A stretch of 64,000 nt of DNA from RYN-230 sp963718305 (GTDB taxonomy: Bacteria > Actinomycetota > Actinomycetes > Streptosporangiales > Streptosporangiaceae), in NCBI GenBank assembly GCA_963718305.1, contig CAVQZG010000024.1, positions 124,001 through 188,000 of the forward strand, written 5' to 3'. The position numbers were made by a program, and so were the translations under genes. The notes under the pieces are model-generated. The model had not been told where the DNA came from and ran no database searches. It worked only from the letters and a program-made list of their open reading frames with translations. How positions within the stretch are numbered: the first letter of the stretch is position 1; the number at the start of each line of letters is the position of its first letter. Of the stretch, positions 1 to 8,103 are shown one piece after another.

Positions 1-2
1 CA

Positions 3-1244
3 GAAGCCCCGGGTGCGGGGCATCTGGCTGACCCGGGACGCCCCGCTGACCCGGGACGCCCGGCTGATCCGGGACAACTGGCTGACCTTGGGCACCCGGC
101 TGGGGACGGGCACCTGGCGCAGCCGGACCTGCCCGGCCGGCCCTGCTCTATCGCCCGGGCCCTCGACGTGATCGGCGAGAAGTGGGCCCTGCTGGCCATC
201 CGGGAGATCTCTTTCGGCAACCGCCGCTTCAACGAGATCGCGCGGAATACGGGGGCGCCCCGCGACCGCCTCGCGGCCCGGCTGCGCGGGCTGGTCGACG
301 CGGGAATCCTGGAGCGGCGCGAATACCAGAGCACGCCGCCGCGCGCGGAGTACCGCCTGACCGAGGCAGGCCGGGATCTCGTTCCGGTGCTGCGGGCCCT
401 GCTCACGTGGGGCGACCGGTGGGTCTCGGACCAGCCGCCGGCCACGCTGGTGCACGGCGACCACGAACTCGATCTGGTGCAGGTCTGCCGGCACTGCGGG
501 GCCGAGCTCTCCGCCCCGGTATCGCTCCGGGTGAACAGCCCCGGCTGGGACCTGCATGGGCCCGTCCCGGCCAGCGACTTAGCCGAGACCGCCGCCGCCT
601 GGGACGCGGAGTACGCGGCCGGGCGCTACGCGGGCGACCCGCCGGTGGAGTTCGTCCGCGACATCATCGCCGCCGCGGCCCAGCGCGGGCTGCGGCACGG
701 GCTCTACGTCGGCTGCGGCAGCGGGCGGAACCTGCTCCCCCTGCTCGATGCCGGCCTCGACCTCACCGGGCTGGACATTTCCCGGCAGGCCATCGCACAC
801 CTGCGGGCCCGGCGCCCGGACCGGGCCGGGCAGCTGATCACCGGCGATCTGGGCGCGCTACCCCCGGCGGCCCGGTACGACCTGGTCGTCGGCATCCAGG
901 TCTTCCAGCACGGCACCCGGGCGCAGGCGCATCAGCATCTGGCCGCCGCGGCCGCCCGGGTCAGGCCGGGCGGCCTGCTCTGCGTCCGGGTCAACGCGGC
1001 CGGCACCGATATCGAGCACGCGCACCGGCGGTTCGAGGAGCATGGCGACGGCAGCTTCTCGGTCCGCTACCGCAGCGGGCCCAAGGCCGGGCTGGACATC
1101 CATTTCTTCGCCGCCGCCGAACTGGCCGCGATCGTGGGCGGGGCCTTCGACCCCGTGCTGCCACCCCGCCTGCACGTCACCTGGCGCACCCCGCCCGGGC
1201 GGGGCCAGTGGTCACAGTGGGAGGCCATCTGGCTGCGCCGCTGA
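3..1244 (+). CDS. HxlR-type winged helix fused to class I SAM methyltransferase (5' partial)
   Basis: A fusion of a MarR/HxlR-type DNA-binding domain and a class I methyltransferase. The HxlR hallmark CSIARALDVIGEKW is coded at about 144-185, which lies before the first possible in-frame start (GTG at 168). Starting at 168 would cut off the conserved Cys and first helix. The frame is open to the left edge with no ATG, GTG or TTG, so the real start probably lies outside the window. The domain closes with a VCRHCGAEL segment at about 483-510. SAM motif I (YVGCGSGRN) is coded at about 704-731 and a PGG motif at about 967. Inferred role: a regulator whose DNA binding may be tied to SAM, or a methyltransferase with a regulatory domain. 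Target unknown. It may continue upstream as a longer protein. Confidence 0.75.
   Translation, partial: EAPGAGHLADPGRPADPGRPADPGQLADLGHPAGDGHLAQPDLPGRPCSIARALDVIGEKWALLAIREISFGNRRFNEIARNTGAPRDRLAARLRGLVDAGILERREYQSTPPRAEYRLTEAGRDLVPVLRALLTWGDRWVSDQPPATLVHGDHELDLVQVCRHCGAELSAPVSLRVNSPGWDLHGPVPASDLAETAAAWDAEYAAGRYAGDPPVEFVRDIIAAAAQRGLRHGLYVGCGSGRNLLPLLDAGLDLTGLDISRQAIAHLRARRPDRAGQLITGDLGALPPAARYDLVVGIQVFQHGTRAQAHQHLAAAAARVRPGGLLCVRVNAAGTDIEHAHRRFEEHGDGSFSVRYRSGPKAGLDIHFFAAAELAAIVGGAFDPVLPPRLHVTWRTPPGRGQWSQWEAIWLRR
27..98 (+). repeat. Four 18-bp tandem units coding a hexapeptide repeat
   Basis: Units begin at 27, 45, 63 and 81 and encode ADPGRP, ADPGRP, ADPGQL and ADLGHP in the same frame as the HxlR-methyltransferase gene. 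Several differences between copies are synonymous, which supports the stretch being translated and the gene start lying upstream of the window. Confidence 0.7.
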
Positions 1245-1317
1245 CGGCCCTGGAGCACGCCGGACCGCTGGGCTGGCGCGCACTCAGACGCCGAGCCGCC
1301 AGCGCCTGCGAGACCGC

Positions 1318-1614
1318 TCAGGCCTGCGGGGTCTGGAAGAGCACGGGGCACTCCTCGTGGACCCACTGGCCGTCCGGGCGCCGGCGGGCGTCCTGCGTGG
1401 CGCTGATGATCTGCCCGCATCGTTCGCAGACCGAGCCGGGCGCGTGCGCCTCGTTGCTCTCCGCGTCGATGAAGTTGACCTCTTCGTCCTCGCGCTTGCT
1501 CTCCTGGTACTCCCGCTCTTCCTCGGCCTCAGTGGGCCCGGGCGGGGCCTCCTCCTCCCATCGCTTCCGCTCCTCATCGCCGTATTCGGACCCAAAGTCC
1601 GGCCGGACAGTCAT
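1318..1614 (-). CDS. Small acidic protein with a C-terminal CxxC...HxxC zinc-ribbon-like motif
   Basis: A 98-residue hypothetical protein. Residues 10-50 are highly charged (Glu/Arg-rich, probably coiled or disordered). The C-terminal part has CERC at 63-66 and HEEC at 86-89, a plausible zinc site. The ATG at 1614 was chosen because AGGGGG lies about 7 nt before it; an open frame continues upstream but has proline/arginine-rich content without a ribosome site. I do not recognise the family by name. It lies tail to tail with the methyltransferase gene, and mug is upstream on the same strand. Confidence 0.7.
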   Translation of the reverse strand: MTVRPDFGSEYGDEERKRWEEEAPPGPTEAEEEREYQESKREDEEVNFIDAESNEAHAPGSVCERCGQIISATQDARRRPDGQWVHEECPVLFQTPQA

Positions 1615-1720
1615 GGTTGGCCCCCTGTGGGTAAGCGGCCACGGGCGCGGTCGCGGTGATCGCGTCCAAGTGTAGCCAGTACCGCCCGGCCGATGTGGAT
1701 CATGAGCCCGGGCCCGGCCG

Positions 1721-2350
1721 TCAGCCAGCCGGCGCCGGGACCCGGGCGTCGCCCGGCCCTCCGGAACCGGGTGGGCTGGCCTGGGCCCGAAGCCGGGCAA
1801 ACTCCCCGGCCAGGGCAGGAGGAGTCCAGTGAGCGTTGAGGCCGCTGGGGTTGGGCAGTACCCACACCCGGGTCGGGCCGATGGCGGCGGCCTGCGGGCC
1901 CACCACCGCGTCCGGCTGACCGAACGCCGTCCGGTACACGGTCACGCCGAGCACGGCCAGCCATTGCGGGCGTAGCCGGGCCATCTTCTCCTGCAGTTCC
2001 AGGGCGCCCGCACGCAGCTCCGCCGGGGTCAGCTCGGCGGCCCGGGCCGTGGCACGGGGGGCCACGTTGGTGATCCCCAGGCCCAGGGCCAGGAGCTGGT
2101 CCTGCTCGTCCGGGCGGAACTGGCGCGGGGTGAACCCGGAGCGATGCAGGGCCGGCCAGAAACGATTGCCCGGCCGGGCAAAGTGATGGCCGGTCGCGGC
2201 CGAGTACAAGCCGGGGTTAATGCCCGCGAATACGACCCGCAGGCCGGGGGCGAGAACGTCGGGGATCGTGGCGTCCCGGGCGGCCTCGAGATCGGCCTGC
2301 GTCGGGCGCGGCCGGGCGGAACCGGCCGTCGCAGAGGGAGCCTGAGCCAC
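1721..2350 (-). CDS. mug: G/U mismatch-specific uracil-DNA glycosylase (Mug family)
   Basis: Base-excision repair enzyme that removes uracil or related lesions opposite guanine. The 209-residue protein carries both family motifs: GINPG at 43-47 (Mug/TDG motif 1, with the catalytic Asn) and NPSGLN at 167-172 (motif 2). The N-terminal 25 residues look disordered. Length fits actinobacterial Mug, somewhat longer than the E. coli enzyme. It is transcribed alone; the tandem repeats at 2367-2451 occupy its upstream region. Confidence 0.9.
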   Translation of the reverse strand: MAQAPSATAGSARPRPTQADLEAARDATIPDVLAPGLRVVFAGINPGLYSAATGHHFARPGNRFWPALHRSGFTPRQFRPDEQDQLLALGLGITNVAPRATARAAELTPAELRAGALELQEKMARLRPQWLAVLGVTVYRTAFGQPDAVVGPQAAAIGPTRVWVLPNPSGLNAHWTPPALAGEFARLRAQASPPGSGGPGDARVPAPAG

Positions 2351-2366
2351 ACGACGACCCTACTGG

Positions 2367-2451
2367 CCAGTGCTTGCCAACCAGTGCTTGCCAACCAGGA
2401 CTTAGCAACCCGGGGGTGGCCAACCAGGGCTTACCAACCAGGGCTCACTAC
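2367..2451. repeat. Five imperfect 14-bp direct repeats upstream of mug
   Basis: Copies of CCAGTGCTTGCCAA start at 2367 and 2381 (exact), with variants at 2395, 2424 and 2438. A short GC-rich spacer separates the third and fourth. They are noncoding and could be slippage products or clustered protein-binding sites for the mug promoter. Confidence 0.65.
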
Positions 2452-3054
2452 CCCCGGGCGCTACCCGGGCCTGCCCTCCCGCCCTGACCCGGGGAGTTTG
2501 CCCGGCTTCGGGCCCAGGCACCCAGCCCGGCCGGTCAGCGCCGGTCAGCGCCGGTTCAGGGCCGGTTCACGGCCATGGCCCGGTTCATAGCATTAAAGGT
2601 AGTTTAATCAGCCTAATCCCTGGCCCGATGTCTATGGGTGACGGTGACATATGTAAGTAGCCCGTGTTTACCAGTTGCTTTAAATGGCTACTGATAAAGA
2701 TCGAGAATACTTTGGGGGAAGTCGGCGCACGGCAAGCCTCATTTTTATAGGTGCCGGCCAGCCTCCGGGGACAGTGAATACGCGCACAGGGGGTGACCGC
2801 GATATTCGCGATAAGGCTGGCCCGGCCAGCCTGGCTCATGGCTTAGCAACTCTCATTCTGCCCGGGCACAAAGCCTTCCGGGTGCCGTGAGCCAGATAGT
2901 CAAGCGCCCCGCGTGCGTGATGGTCGCCCCAGGCGACGCTGACGCCCTGAACCTGCGTCACATCCGCCGCCGCTGCGGCCGCCTTTCCTGGCGGCCGTTA
3001 TGTGCCCAGGGCGGAAGACGAGCGCGCCGTGACGCGCCCGACCGAAGGCTCCCT
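2452..3054. other. Long noncoding interval upstream of the transglycosylase-like gene
   Basis: About 600 bp without a convincing gene. Positions 2585-2760 are unusually AT-rich for this genome and probably hold the promoter and upstream elements. There is a near-palindrome CGCGATATTCGCG (2798-2810) and an 8+8 bp inverted repeat at 2815-2831. I looked for the conserved blocks of the ydaO-type c-di-AMP riboswitch that often precedes actinobacterial cell-wall hydrolases and did not see them. Confidence 0.5.
2815..2831. promoter_or_regulatory. 17-bp inverted repeat GGCTGGCC-C-GGCCAGCC
   Basis: Perfect 8-bp arms around one base, about 225 bp before the transglycosylase-like gene. It could be an operator or an RNA hairpin in a long leader; nothing else decides between them. 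Confidence 0.35.
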
Positions 3055-3801
3055 TTGTCACCGAAGAGAACTTTCAACCAGGTACCAGCCAAGACCGCCC
3101 TGGTGCTGACCGGCTCGGCTATCGCCCTGGCCGCTTACCTCGGGGCATCAGCCAACGACACCGGCCATGATGGCCGCGGAGCACGGCAGACCGGCCTGGC
3201 CGCCGCGCTCACGGCCAGCCATCAGGCCCCGGCCACCGCCACTCTTAACGCCGCGACCGCCGGCCTCGGGACCGGCCCGGCATCCAGCAGCACCGGCGCC
3301 AGCAGCACCAGTCAGCCGGGTCCCATGGCCCTGGCGGCGTACGGGACCGCCCAGAAACACCCGCAGCCCGGGCATAGGCACCCAACGCCCCATCAGAAGC
3401 ATCACCCCAGGCGCCATCCGAAACACCACCGCAAGCACCACGCGGTGAAGCATCACCACGCGCGCAAGCACCGGGCCCGCAGGCACCTGGGCCGACTGCA
3501 CGGCAACCCGTGGCAGATCGCCGGCTCGCTGATGCCCGCCTACCACTGGACCAGCTGGCAATTCCACTACCTGAACCTGCTGTGGATGCGCGAGAGCGGC
3601 TGGAACCGTTTTGCCTATAACCACAGCTCGGGCGCGTACGGCATTCCGCAGGCCGTGCCGGGGGACAAGATGGCGGCCGCCGGGCCGGACTGGCGGACCA
3701 GTGCGCGCACCCAGATCATCTGGGGCATGGGATACATCCGGTCACGTTACGGGGATCCGTGGAATGCGTGGCAGCACGAGTTGCGGTATGGCTGGTATTA
3801 A
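3055..3801 (+). CDS. Secreted transglycosylase-like protein with histidine-rich linker
   Basis: The C-terminal 85 residues match the actinobacterial SLT/lysozyme-like fold seen in cell-wall hydrolases: a WMRESGWNRFAYN segment with the probable catalytic Glu, then SSGAYGIPQ and a final WNAWQHELRYGWY. The N-terminus has a hydrophobic segment (TALVLTGSAIALAAYLGASA), so the protein is exported or anchored. The middle is a His/Lys/Arg-rich linker that may bind the wall or metals. I chose TTG at 3055 (248 residues) because GAAGG stands 5 nt before it and it puts the signal segment at the N-terminus. Earlier in-frame sequence is Arg-rich and lacks a ribosome site. Confidence 0.75.
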   Translation: MSPKRTFNQVPAKTALVLTGSAIALAAYLGASANDTGHDGRGARQTGLAAALTASHQAPATATLNAATAGLGTGPASSSTGASSTSQPGPMALAAYGTAQKHPQPGHRHPTPHQKHHPRRHPKHHRKHHAVKHHHARKHRARRHLGRLHGNPWQIAGSLMPAYHWTSWQFHYLNLLWMRESGWNRFAYNHSSGAYGIPQAVPGDKMAAAGPDWRTSARTQIIWGMGYIRSRYGDPWNAWQHELRYGWY

Positions 3802-3810
3802 CCACGTCCC

Positions 3811-4971
3811 TCAGAACCGGGACATCAGGGACAGCGCCACCCCGACCGGCCGGCGCTCGACCAGGGCCGCGAACGGCAGTTCGCTGCGGCAGAACCGGGC
3901 AAAGGCCTGCCAGCCTTTCGGCGAGGCCAGGCCGACGTGGAAGGCGCGCGGGTGCCGGGTGAACGCGGTCAGCAGGCGGCGCCCGGCGTCCATCTCGGGC
4001 ACCAGCGCCTGCCTGACCGCAGCCGGGTAGGAGTCCAGCGCCTGGTCCAGGCGCCCGGCATCCGGGGCGGCGGCCGCGTACGCGGCGGCCGCCCCGGCCA
4101 GCGTCCCAGAGCGGAGCGCGAAGCTGATCCCTTCCCGGGTCCAGGGCTCGAGCAGGCCCGCCGCGTCCCCCGCGACCAGCACGCGCCCCCGCCCCAGCGG
4201 CGAGTCATCCGCCCGGCAGTGGGTGAGGTGCCCTGAGTCCCGGGCTGCGGGGTAACCCGCCAGCCCCAGCCGGGCGGTGAAGTCGGTCAGGTACTGCCGG
4301 GTCCGCTCCCCCTGGCCCCGGGCCGCGATGACCCCCACGGTAAGCACGTCCCCCTTGGGGAACACCCAGCCGTACGAGCCGGGCATCGGCCCCCAGTCCA
4401 GCATGACCCGCTCCCGCCACTGCGCCGCGACCGGCGGCGGCACCGGGATCTCCAGTTCCAGCCCGAGATCGACCTGCCGGAACCGGACCCCTACGTACCG
4501 GGAACTGACTCCCGACGAGCCATCGGCGCCGACCAGCACCCGGGCCCGGACACTCGTCCCGTCCGCCAGCCGGGCGCAGGCCAGTCCGCCGTCCTCGCTG
4601 ATCCCGCGCACCGTGGCGCGCTGGCGCATGGTGACGCCCGCGTCGGCCGCGGCTTTGCGCAGGGCGTCGTCGAAGTCTTCCCGGGACACCATGGACAGCA
4701 GCGGCGCAGCGGCGCGGCGGGTGAACCCGCGCCGCCCGTTCAGGGTGGCGGTAATCACGTGGATGGTGTCCCGGGCCGGTATCTGCACGTGCCGGGACGC
4801 CACCGCGAGCGAGGTCCCGATCAGGCCGCCACCGCAGGTCTTGTACCGGGGATGCTCGGCCCGCTCGATCACGACCGTCCGCGCCCCGGCTCTCGCCGCG
4901 GCCAGAGCGGCGGTCAGGCCCGCCGGTCCGCCGCCCACCACCGCGACGTCCCATTCCGCCTTTTCCGCCAC
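3811..4971 (-). CDS. Geranylgeranyl reductase family FAD-dependent oxidoreductase
   Basis: 386-residue flavoprotein of the geranylgeranyl reductase group, which saturates isoprenoid chains or hydroxylates related lipids. It has an N-terminal dinucleotide motif VVGGGPAGLTAA at 11-22, the family signature PRYKTCGGG at 41-49, and the FAD motif VLVAGDAAGLLEP near residue 270. Likely jobs are reduction of menaquinone or lipid isoprenoid side chains, but no prenyl-pathway genes are adjacent. It lies tail to tail with the transglycosylase-like gene, 9 bp apart. Family is secure; substrate is not. Confidence 0.85.
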   Translation of the reverse strand: MAEKAEWDVAVVGGGPAGLTAALAAARAGARTVVIERAEHPRYKTCGGGLIGTSLAVASRHVQIPARDTIHVITATLNGRRGFTRRAAAPLLSMVSREDFDDALRKAAADAGVTMRQRATVRGISEDGGLACARLADGTSVRARVLVGADGSSGVSSRYVGVRFRQVDLGLELEIPVPPPVAAQWRERVMLDWGPMPGSYGWVFPKGDVLTVGVIAARGQGERTRQYLTDFTARLGLAGYPAARDSGHLTHCRADDSPLGRGRVLVAGDAAGLLEPWTREGISFALRSGTLAGAAAAYAAAAPDAGRLDQALDSYPAAVRQALVPEMDAGRRLLTAFTRHPRAFHVGLASPKGWQAFARFCRSELPFAALVERRPVGVALSLMSRF

Positions 4972-5081
4972 CCTCGCAGAGTAACGGAGAGACGCCCGGC
5001 ACCGTTATCGCGCGGCCGGTCCGGAGTGGTGGGCGCGCCGGGGGCAGAATTTCGTTGCGGCTGCATTTCAGGGGGACCAGG

Positions 5082-5618
5082 ATGGGCCGGATGACGACAT
5101 GGACCGCACCGCAAGTGCCCCGCGCCGATCCGCCCCTGGTCGCCAGCGAGCGGGAGTCGCTGGACGGCTGGCTGGACTTCCACCGCAGCACGCTGCTGAC
5201 GAAATGCCAGGGCCTGACCGGCGAGCAGCTCGCCCGCCGGGCCGTGCCGCCGTCCACGCTCTCCCTGCTCGGGCTGGTCCGGCACCTGACCGACGTGGAG
5301 CGCTCCTGGTTCCGGCGGCGGTTCGCGGGTGAGACCGGGCTGGACTTCCTGTACTCCAATGACGAATACCCGGACGGGGAATTCGACCTGGCTGCCGCGA
5401 ACGGCGCCGAGGCCGATTTCGCGGCGTTTACCCGGGAATGCGAGCTGGCCCGGGCGGCGGCCGCGGGCCGGTCCCTGGACGAGACGTTCGTGCACGACCG
5501 CGACGGCAGCACCATCGACCTGCGCTGGGTCTACGTGCACATGATCGAGGAGTACGCCCGGCACAACGGGCACGCCGACCTGCTCCGCGAGCAGGTCGAC
5601 GGGGTGACCGGAGAGTGA
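5082..5618 (+). CDS. DinB-family (DUF664) protein
   Basis: 178-residue four-helix-bundle protein of the DinB/DUF664 superfamily, metal-dependent and often thiol-linked transferases or hydrolases in actinobacteria. Putative metal-binding histidines are in LVRHLTDVERSWF and in the C-terminal EYARHNGHADLLRE. Start at ATG 5082 is preferred because AGGGGG lies 6 nt upstream; a TTG at 5055 would add nine residues. Divergent from the geranylgeranyl-reductase family gene with about 110 bp between. Confidence 0.75.
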   Translation: MGRMTTWTAPQVPRADPPLVASERESLDGWLDFHRSTLLTKCQGLTGEQLARRAVPPSTLSLLGLVRHLTDVERSWFRRRFAGETGLDFLYSNDEYPDGEFDLAAANGAEADFAAFTRECELARAAAAGRSLDETFVHDRDGSTIDLRWVYVHMIEEYARHNGHADLLREQVDGVTGE

Positions 5619-5625
5619 GGCCCGG

Positions 5626-6105
5626 CTAGCCGCCGGCGCTGGCCACGGCCTGCAGCGGCGGGACGGGGCGGCTCCCACCGGATGAGGGATCCCAGTACTG
5701 GTGGGTCTGGCTCATCAGCGGCGAGGAGATCATGAAGTCCGCGGTCGCGCGGTTACACGCGACCGGGATGTTGCACACGACCGCGACCCGGAGCAGCGCC
5801 TTGACGTCAGGGTCATGCGGGTGCGGCTCCAGCGGGTCCCAGAAGAAGACGAGCAGGTCGATCTCGCCCTCGGCAATGCGCGCGCCGATCTGCTGATCGC
5901 CGCCGAACGGCCCGCTGCGGAAGCAGGTGACCGGCAGGCCGAGCTGGTCCTGCAGCAGGCGCCCCGTGGTCGCGGTCGCGAAGAGCTGGTGGTCGCCGAG
6001 CAGCGGCAGGTTGTACTCCGCCCACTCGAGCATGTCCTGCTTCTTGTTGTCGTGGGCAATCAGGGCGATCCGCCGCCCGGTACGCGTGGGCAGGTCAGTA
6101 GCCAC
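5626..6105 (-). CDS. mgsA: Methylglyoxal synthase
   Basis: Converts dihydroxyacetone phosphate to methylglyoxal and phosphate, a bypass of lower glycolysis. The 159-residue protein shows the complete family signature: IALIAHDNKK at 14-22, SGPFGGDQQIG with the catalytic Asp at 70, and DPLEPHPHDPDVKALLR with the conserved His near 97. GTG at 6105 is the likely start because GAGAGGA lies about 7 nt before it and the protein then begins just ahead of the first beta strand. The frame runs upstream to 6222 without family similarity. Tail to tail with the DinB-family gene. Confidence 0.93.
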   Translation of the reverse strand: MATDLPTRTGRRIALIAHDNKKQDMLEWAEYNLPLLGDHQLFATATTGRLLQDQLGLPVTCFRSGPFGGDQQIGARIAEGEIDLLVFFWDPLEPHPHDPDVKALLRVAVVCNIPVACNRATADFMISSPLMSQTHQYWDPSSGGSRPVPPLQAVASAGG

Positions 6106-6312
6106 AGAAGGTTCCTCTCGAAGTCTGGCGTACGCCATCAGCTGGCCCGTGGCCGCTTCGTCGCGCCCGGCCGGTGGCCCGGGCAGGATCAGCCCCAGGC
6201 TTTCCGCGGCCCGGTGGCGCACATCATGGTGGCGCCCTCATCGCCGAGCGGGCCGCTCCGGCTCGGTAGGTGTAACCCCGGCCGGCCCGGATGTCATTCC
6301 GGGAGCGGCCTG

Positions 6313-6954
6313 CTACCGGGTCTCGTGGACCGCGGGAGCACCCACGTACGTGTCGAGCCAGCTGCTCAGCGGCCGGGTGGTGCGCAGGAAGCCTGCCACC
6401 CGGTCCTGGGCCGCCGCGGTCTCCAGCCAGGGCTCGACCGGCCACTGCTGCCAGGCGACGATCCCCTTGTACCGCAGCAGCCCGATCCGCGGGTGATCCG
6501 CCGGGTAGCCCCGGGGGGCCGTTTTCAGCGTGCCGCGGGCCGAGACGCCGATGCCCTGCCGCTCGATCCCGGCGATCACCCGCTCCAGCTCCGGGCCGGC
6601 CTGCTCGCTGAGGACCGCCTGGCGGTAGCGGCCGAGCTGGATGGGTGACATCACGTACATGCCGTCCCCGGCGGCCAGCCCCTCAGCGGACAGCTGCAGG
6701 TAGCCGGTGCCGATCAGCGCGCCGATGTGCGTCTTGTACGGGGACTTATCCGGGCTGAACCGGACGTCCCGGTAAGGACGGAAGATCTTCGCCTCGCCGA
6801 ACTCCGCGGCCAGCTCCTCGACCAGTTCGGTCATCGGGCGGAGCACCTTGTCCTCGTAGACCGCCTTGTGCTCGGTCCAGTAAGCCTTGGAGTTGTCGGC
6901 CGCGAGGCCCTCGTAGAACTCCAGGGCTTCTTCCGGCCACCCCTTGAACGACAT
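6313..6954 (-). CDS. DUF2461 family protein
   Basis: 213-residue protein of the DUF2461/TIGR02453 family, found widely in bacteria, function unknown. Family features are the opening FKGWPEEALEFYEGLAADN, the central RPYRDVRFSPDKSPYKTHIG and the C-terminal WLDTY region. The start at ATG 6954 is supported by a GGGAGGGG ribosome site. It is divergent from the ABC exporter genes. Confidence 0.85.
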   Translation of the reverse strand: MSFKGWPEEALEFYEGLAADNSKAYWTEHKAVYEDKVLRPMTELVEELAAEFGEAKIFRPYRDVRFSPDKSPYKTHIGALIGTGYLQLSAEGLAAGDGMYVMSPIQLGRYRQAVLSEQAGPELERVIAGIERQGIGVSARGTLKTAPRGYPADHPRIGLLRYKGIVAWQQWPVEPWLETAAAQDRVAGFLRTTRPLSSWLDTYVGAPAVHETR

Positions 6955-7068
6955 CCCCCGGCCCCTCCCGCTCCATGCTCCGACCTGCCCGCGCACTCCC
7001 ACGTATCCCTTACGCCAGGGGGGCGCCGGCCCTCACGATAGCCCGGCGTACCCCCGGGCCGCGGCCCC

Positions 7069-7082
7069 ATGACAGTTGTCAT
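7069..7082. promoter_or_regulatory. Near-perfect 14-bp palindrome ATGACAgtTGTCAT
   Basis: Six-bp arms around two bases in the promoter region of the ABC exporter, about 60 bp before its start. A second TGACAG half-site follows at about 7093. It may be an operator for a GntR-, MarR- or TetR-type repressor. No regulator gene is adjacent. Confidence 0.4.
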
Positions 7083-7140
7083 AGGCGTGAGGTGACAGCT
7101 AACGGTGGGAGGCGCGCCGGACCACTGCCACGATGGGCCC

Positions 7141-8103
7141 ATGACGCTAACGAACATGGCAGACGAACGGGGGCGCCGGCCGGCCGGGGGGAGCCAGCCG
7201 GCCGCAGTCGCCCTGCGCGGGGTGCGCAAGAACTTCGGCGCGGTCCAGGCGGTCAAGGACATCGACCTGGATATCTCGTCGGGGGAAATTGTGGCGTTCC
7301 TCGGGCCCAACGGCGCGGGGAAGACCTCGACCATCGACATCATCCTGGGACTCTCCCAGCCCACCGCGGGCTCGGCGGAGGTGTTCGGGCTGCAGCCGCG
7401 GAAGGCCATCTCGCGCGGGCTCGTCTCCGCCGTGATGCAGACCGGCGGCCTGCTCAAGGACCTGACTGTGCGGGAGACCGCGGAGTACACCGCGAGCCTG
7501 TTCGTCCGGCCGAGGCCGGTCGACGAGGCGCTGAACCGGGCCGGGATCAGCGGCATCGCCGATCGCCGGGTCGGCAAGTGCTCCGGCGGTGAGCAGCAGC
7601 GGCTGCGCTTCGCCATGGCCCTGCTGTCCGACCCGGAACTGCTGATCCTGGACGAGCCGACCACCGGCATGGACGTCGAGGGGCGGCGCGGCTTCTGGGG
7701 AGCGATCCGGCAGGACACGGCCCGGGGCCGGACCGTGCTGTTCGCCACGCACTACCTCGAAGAGGCCGACGCCTACGCGGACCGGATCATCCTGCTGCGG
7801 CACGGCCAGATCGTCGCCGACGGCACCTCGTCCGAGGTCAAGGCGATGGCGGCCGGGCGGACGGTCCGGGCCACGCTGGCCGACGCTGACCCGGTCGCGC
7901 TGAGCGCGATCCCCGGCGCGGACAACGTCGAGGTGCGCGGCGACACGGTCCTGATCCACTCCAGCGACAGCGACGCGGTGGCCAGGTACCTGCTGACCAG
8001 CACCCGGGCCCGGGACCTGGAGATCAACACCCGGGGCCTGGAGGACGCATTCATCGCCCTGACCAGTGACGACAGTGACACTTCCGCAGGAGGACCCCGA
8101 TGA
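7141..8103 (+). CDS. ABC transporter ATP-binding protein (drug/antibiotic exporter type)
   Basis: 320-residue ATPase of the DrrA-like class that powers ABC-2 exporters. Walker A is GPNGAGKTS, the signature is CSGGEQQR, Walker B is LLILDEPTTGMD, and the switch His is in FATHYLEEAD. The final 80 residues form the accessory domain usual for this class. Starts at ATG 7141; no clear ribosome site precedes it, so translation may be leaderless or begin slightly upstream. Its stop overlaps the start of the permease gene (ATGA), so the two form one transcription unit and probably one complex. Confidence 0.9.
   Translation: MTLTNMADERGRRPAGGSQPAAVALRGVRKNFGAVQAVKDIDLDISSGEIVAFLGPNGAGKTSTIDIILGLSQPTAGSAEVFGLQPRKAISRGLVSAVMQTGGLLKDLTVRETAEYTASLFVRPRPVDEALNRAGISGIADRRVGKCSGGEQQRLRFAMALLSDPELLILDEPTTGMDVEGRRGFWGAIRQDTARGRTVLFATHYLEEADAYADRIILLRHGQIVADGTSSEVKAMAAGRTVRATLADADPVALSAIPGADNVEVRGDTVLIHSSDSDAVARYLLTSTRARDLEINTRGLEDAFIALTSDDSDTSAGGPR

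Noticed and set aside
2585..3054. c-di-AMP (ydaO-type) riboswitch before the transglycosylase-like gene
   Set aside because: The conserved sequence blocks of that riboswitch are not visible, only unrelated palindromes.
4205..5515. 436-codon minus-strand frame over the geranylgeranyl-reductase and DinB-family genes
   Set aside because: Frame-shifted shadow of two recognisable proteins.
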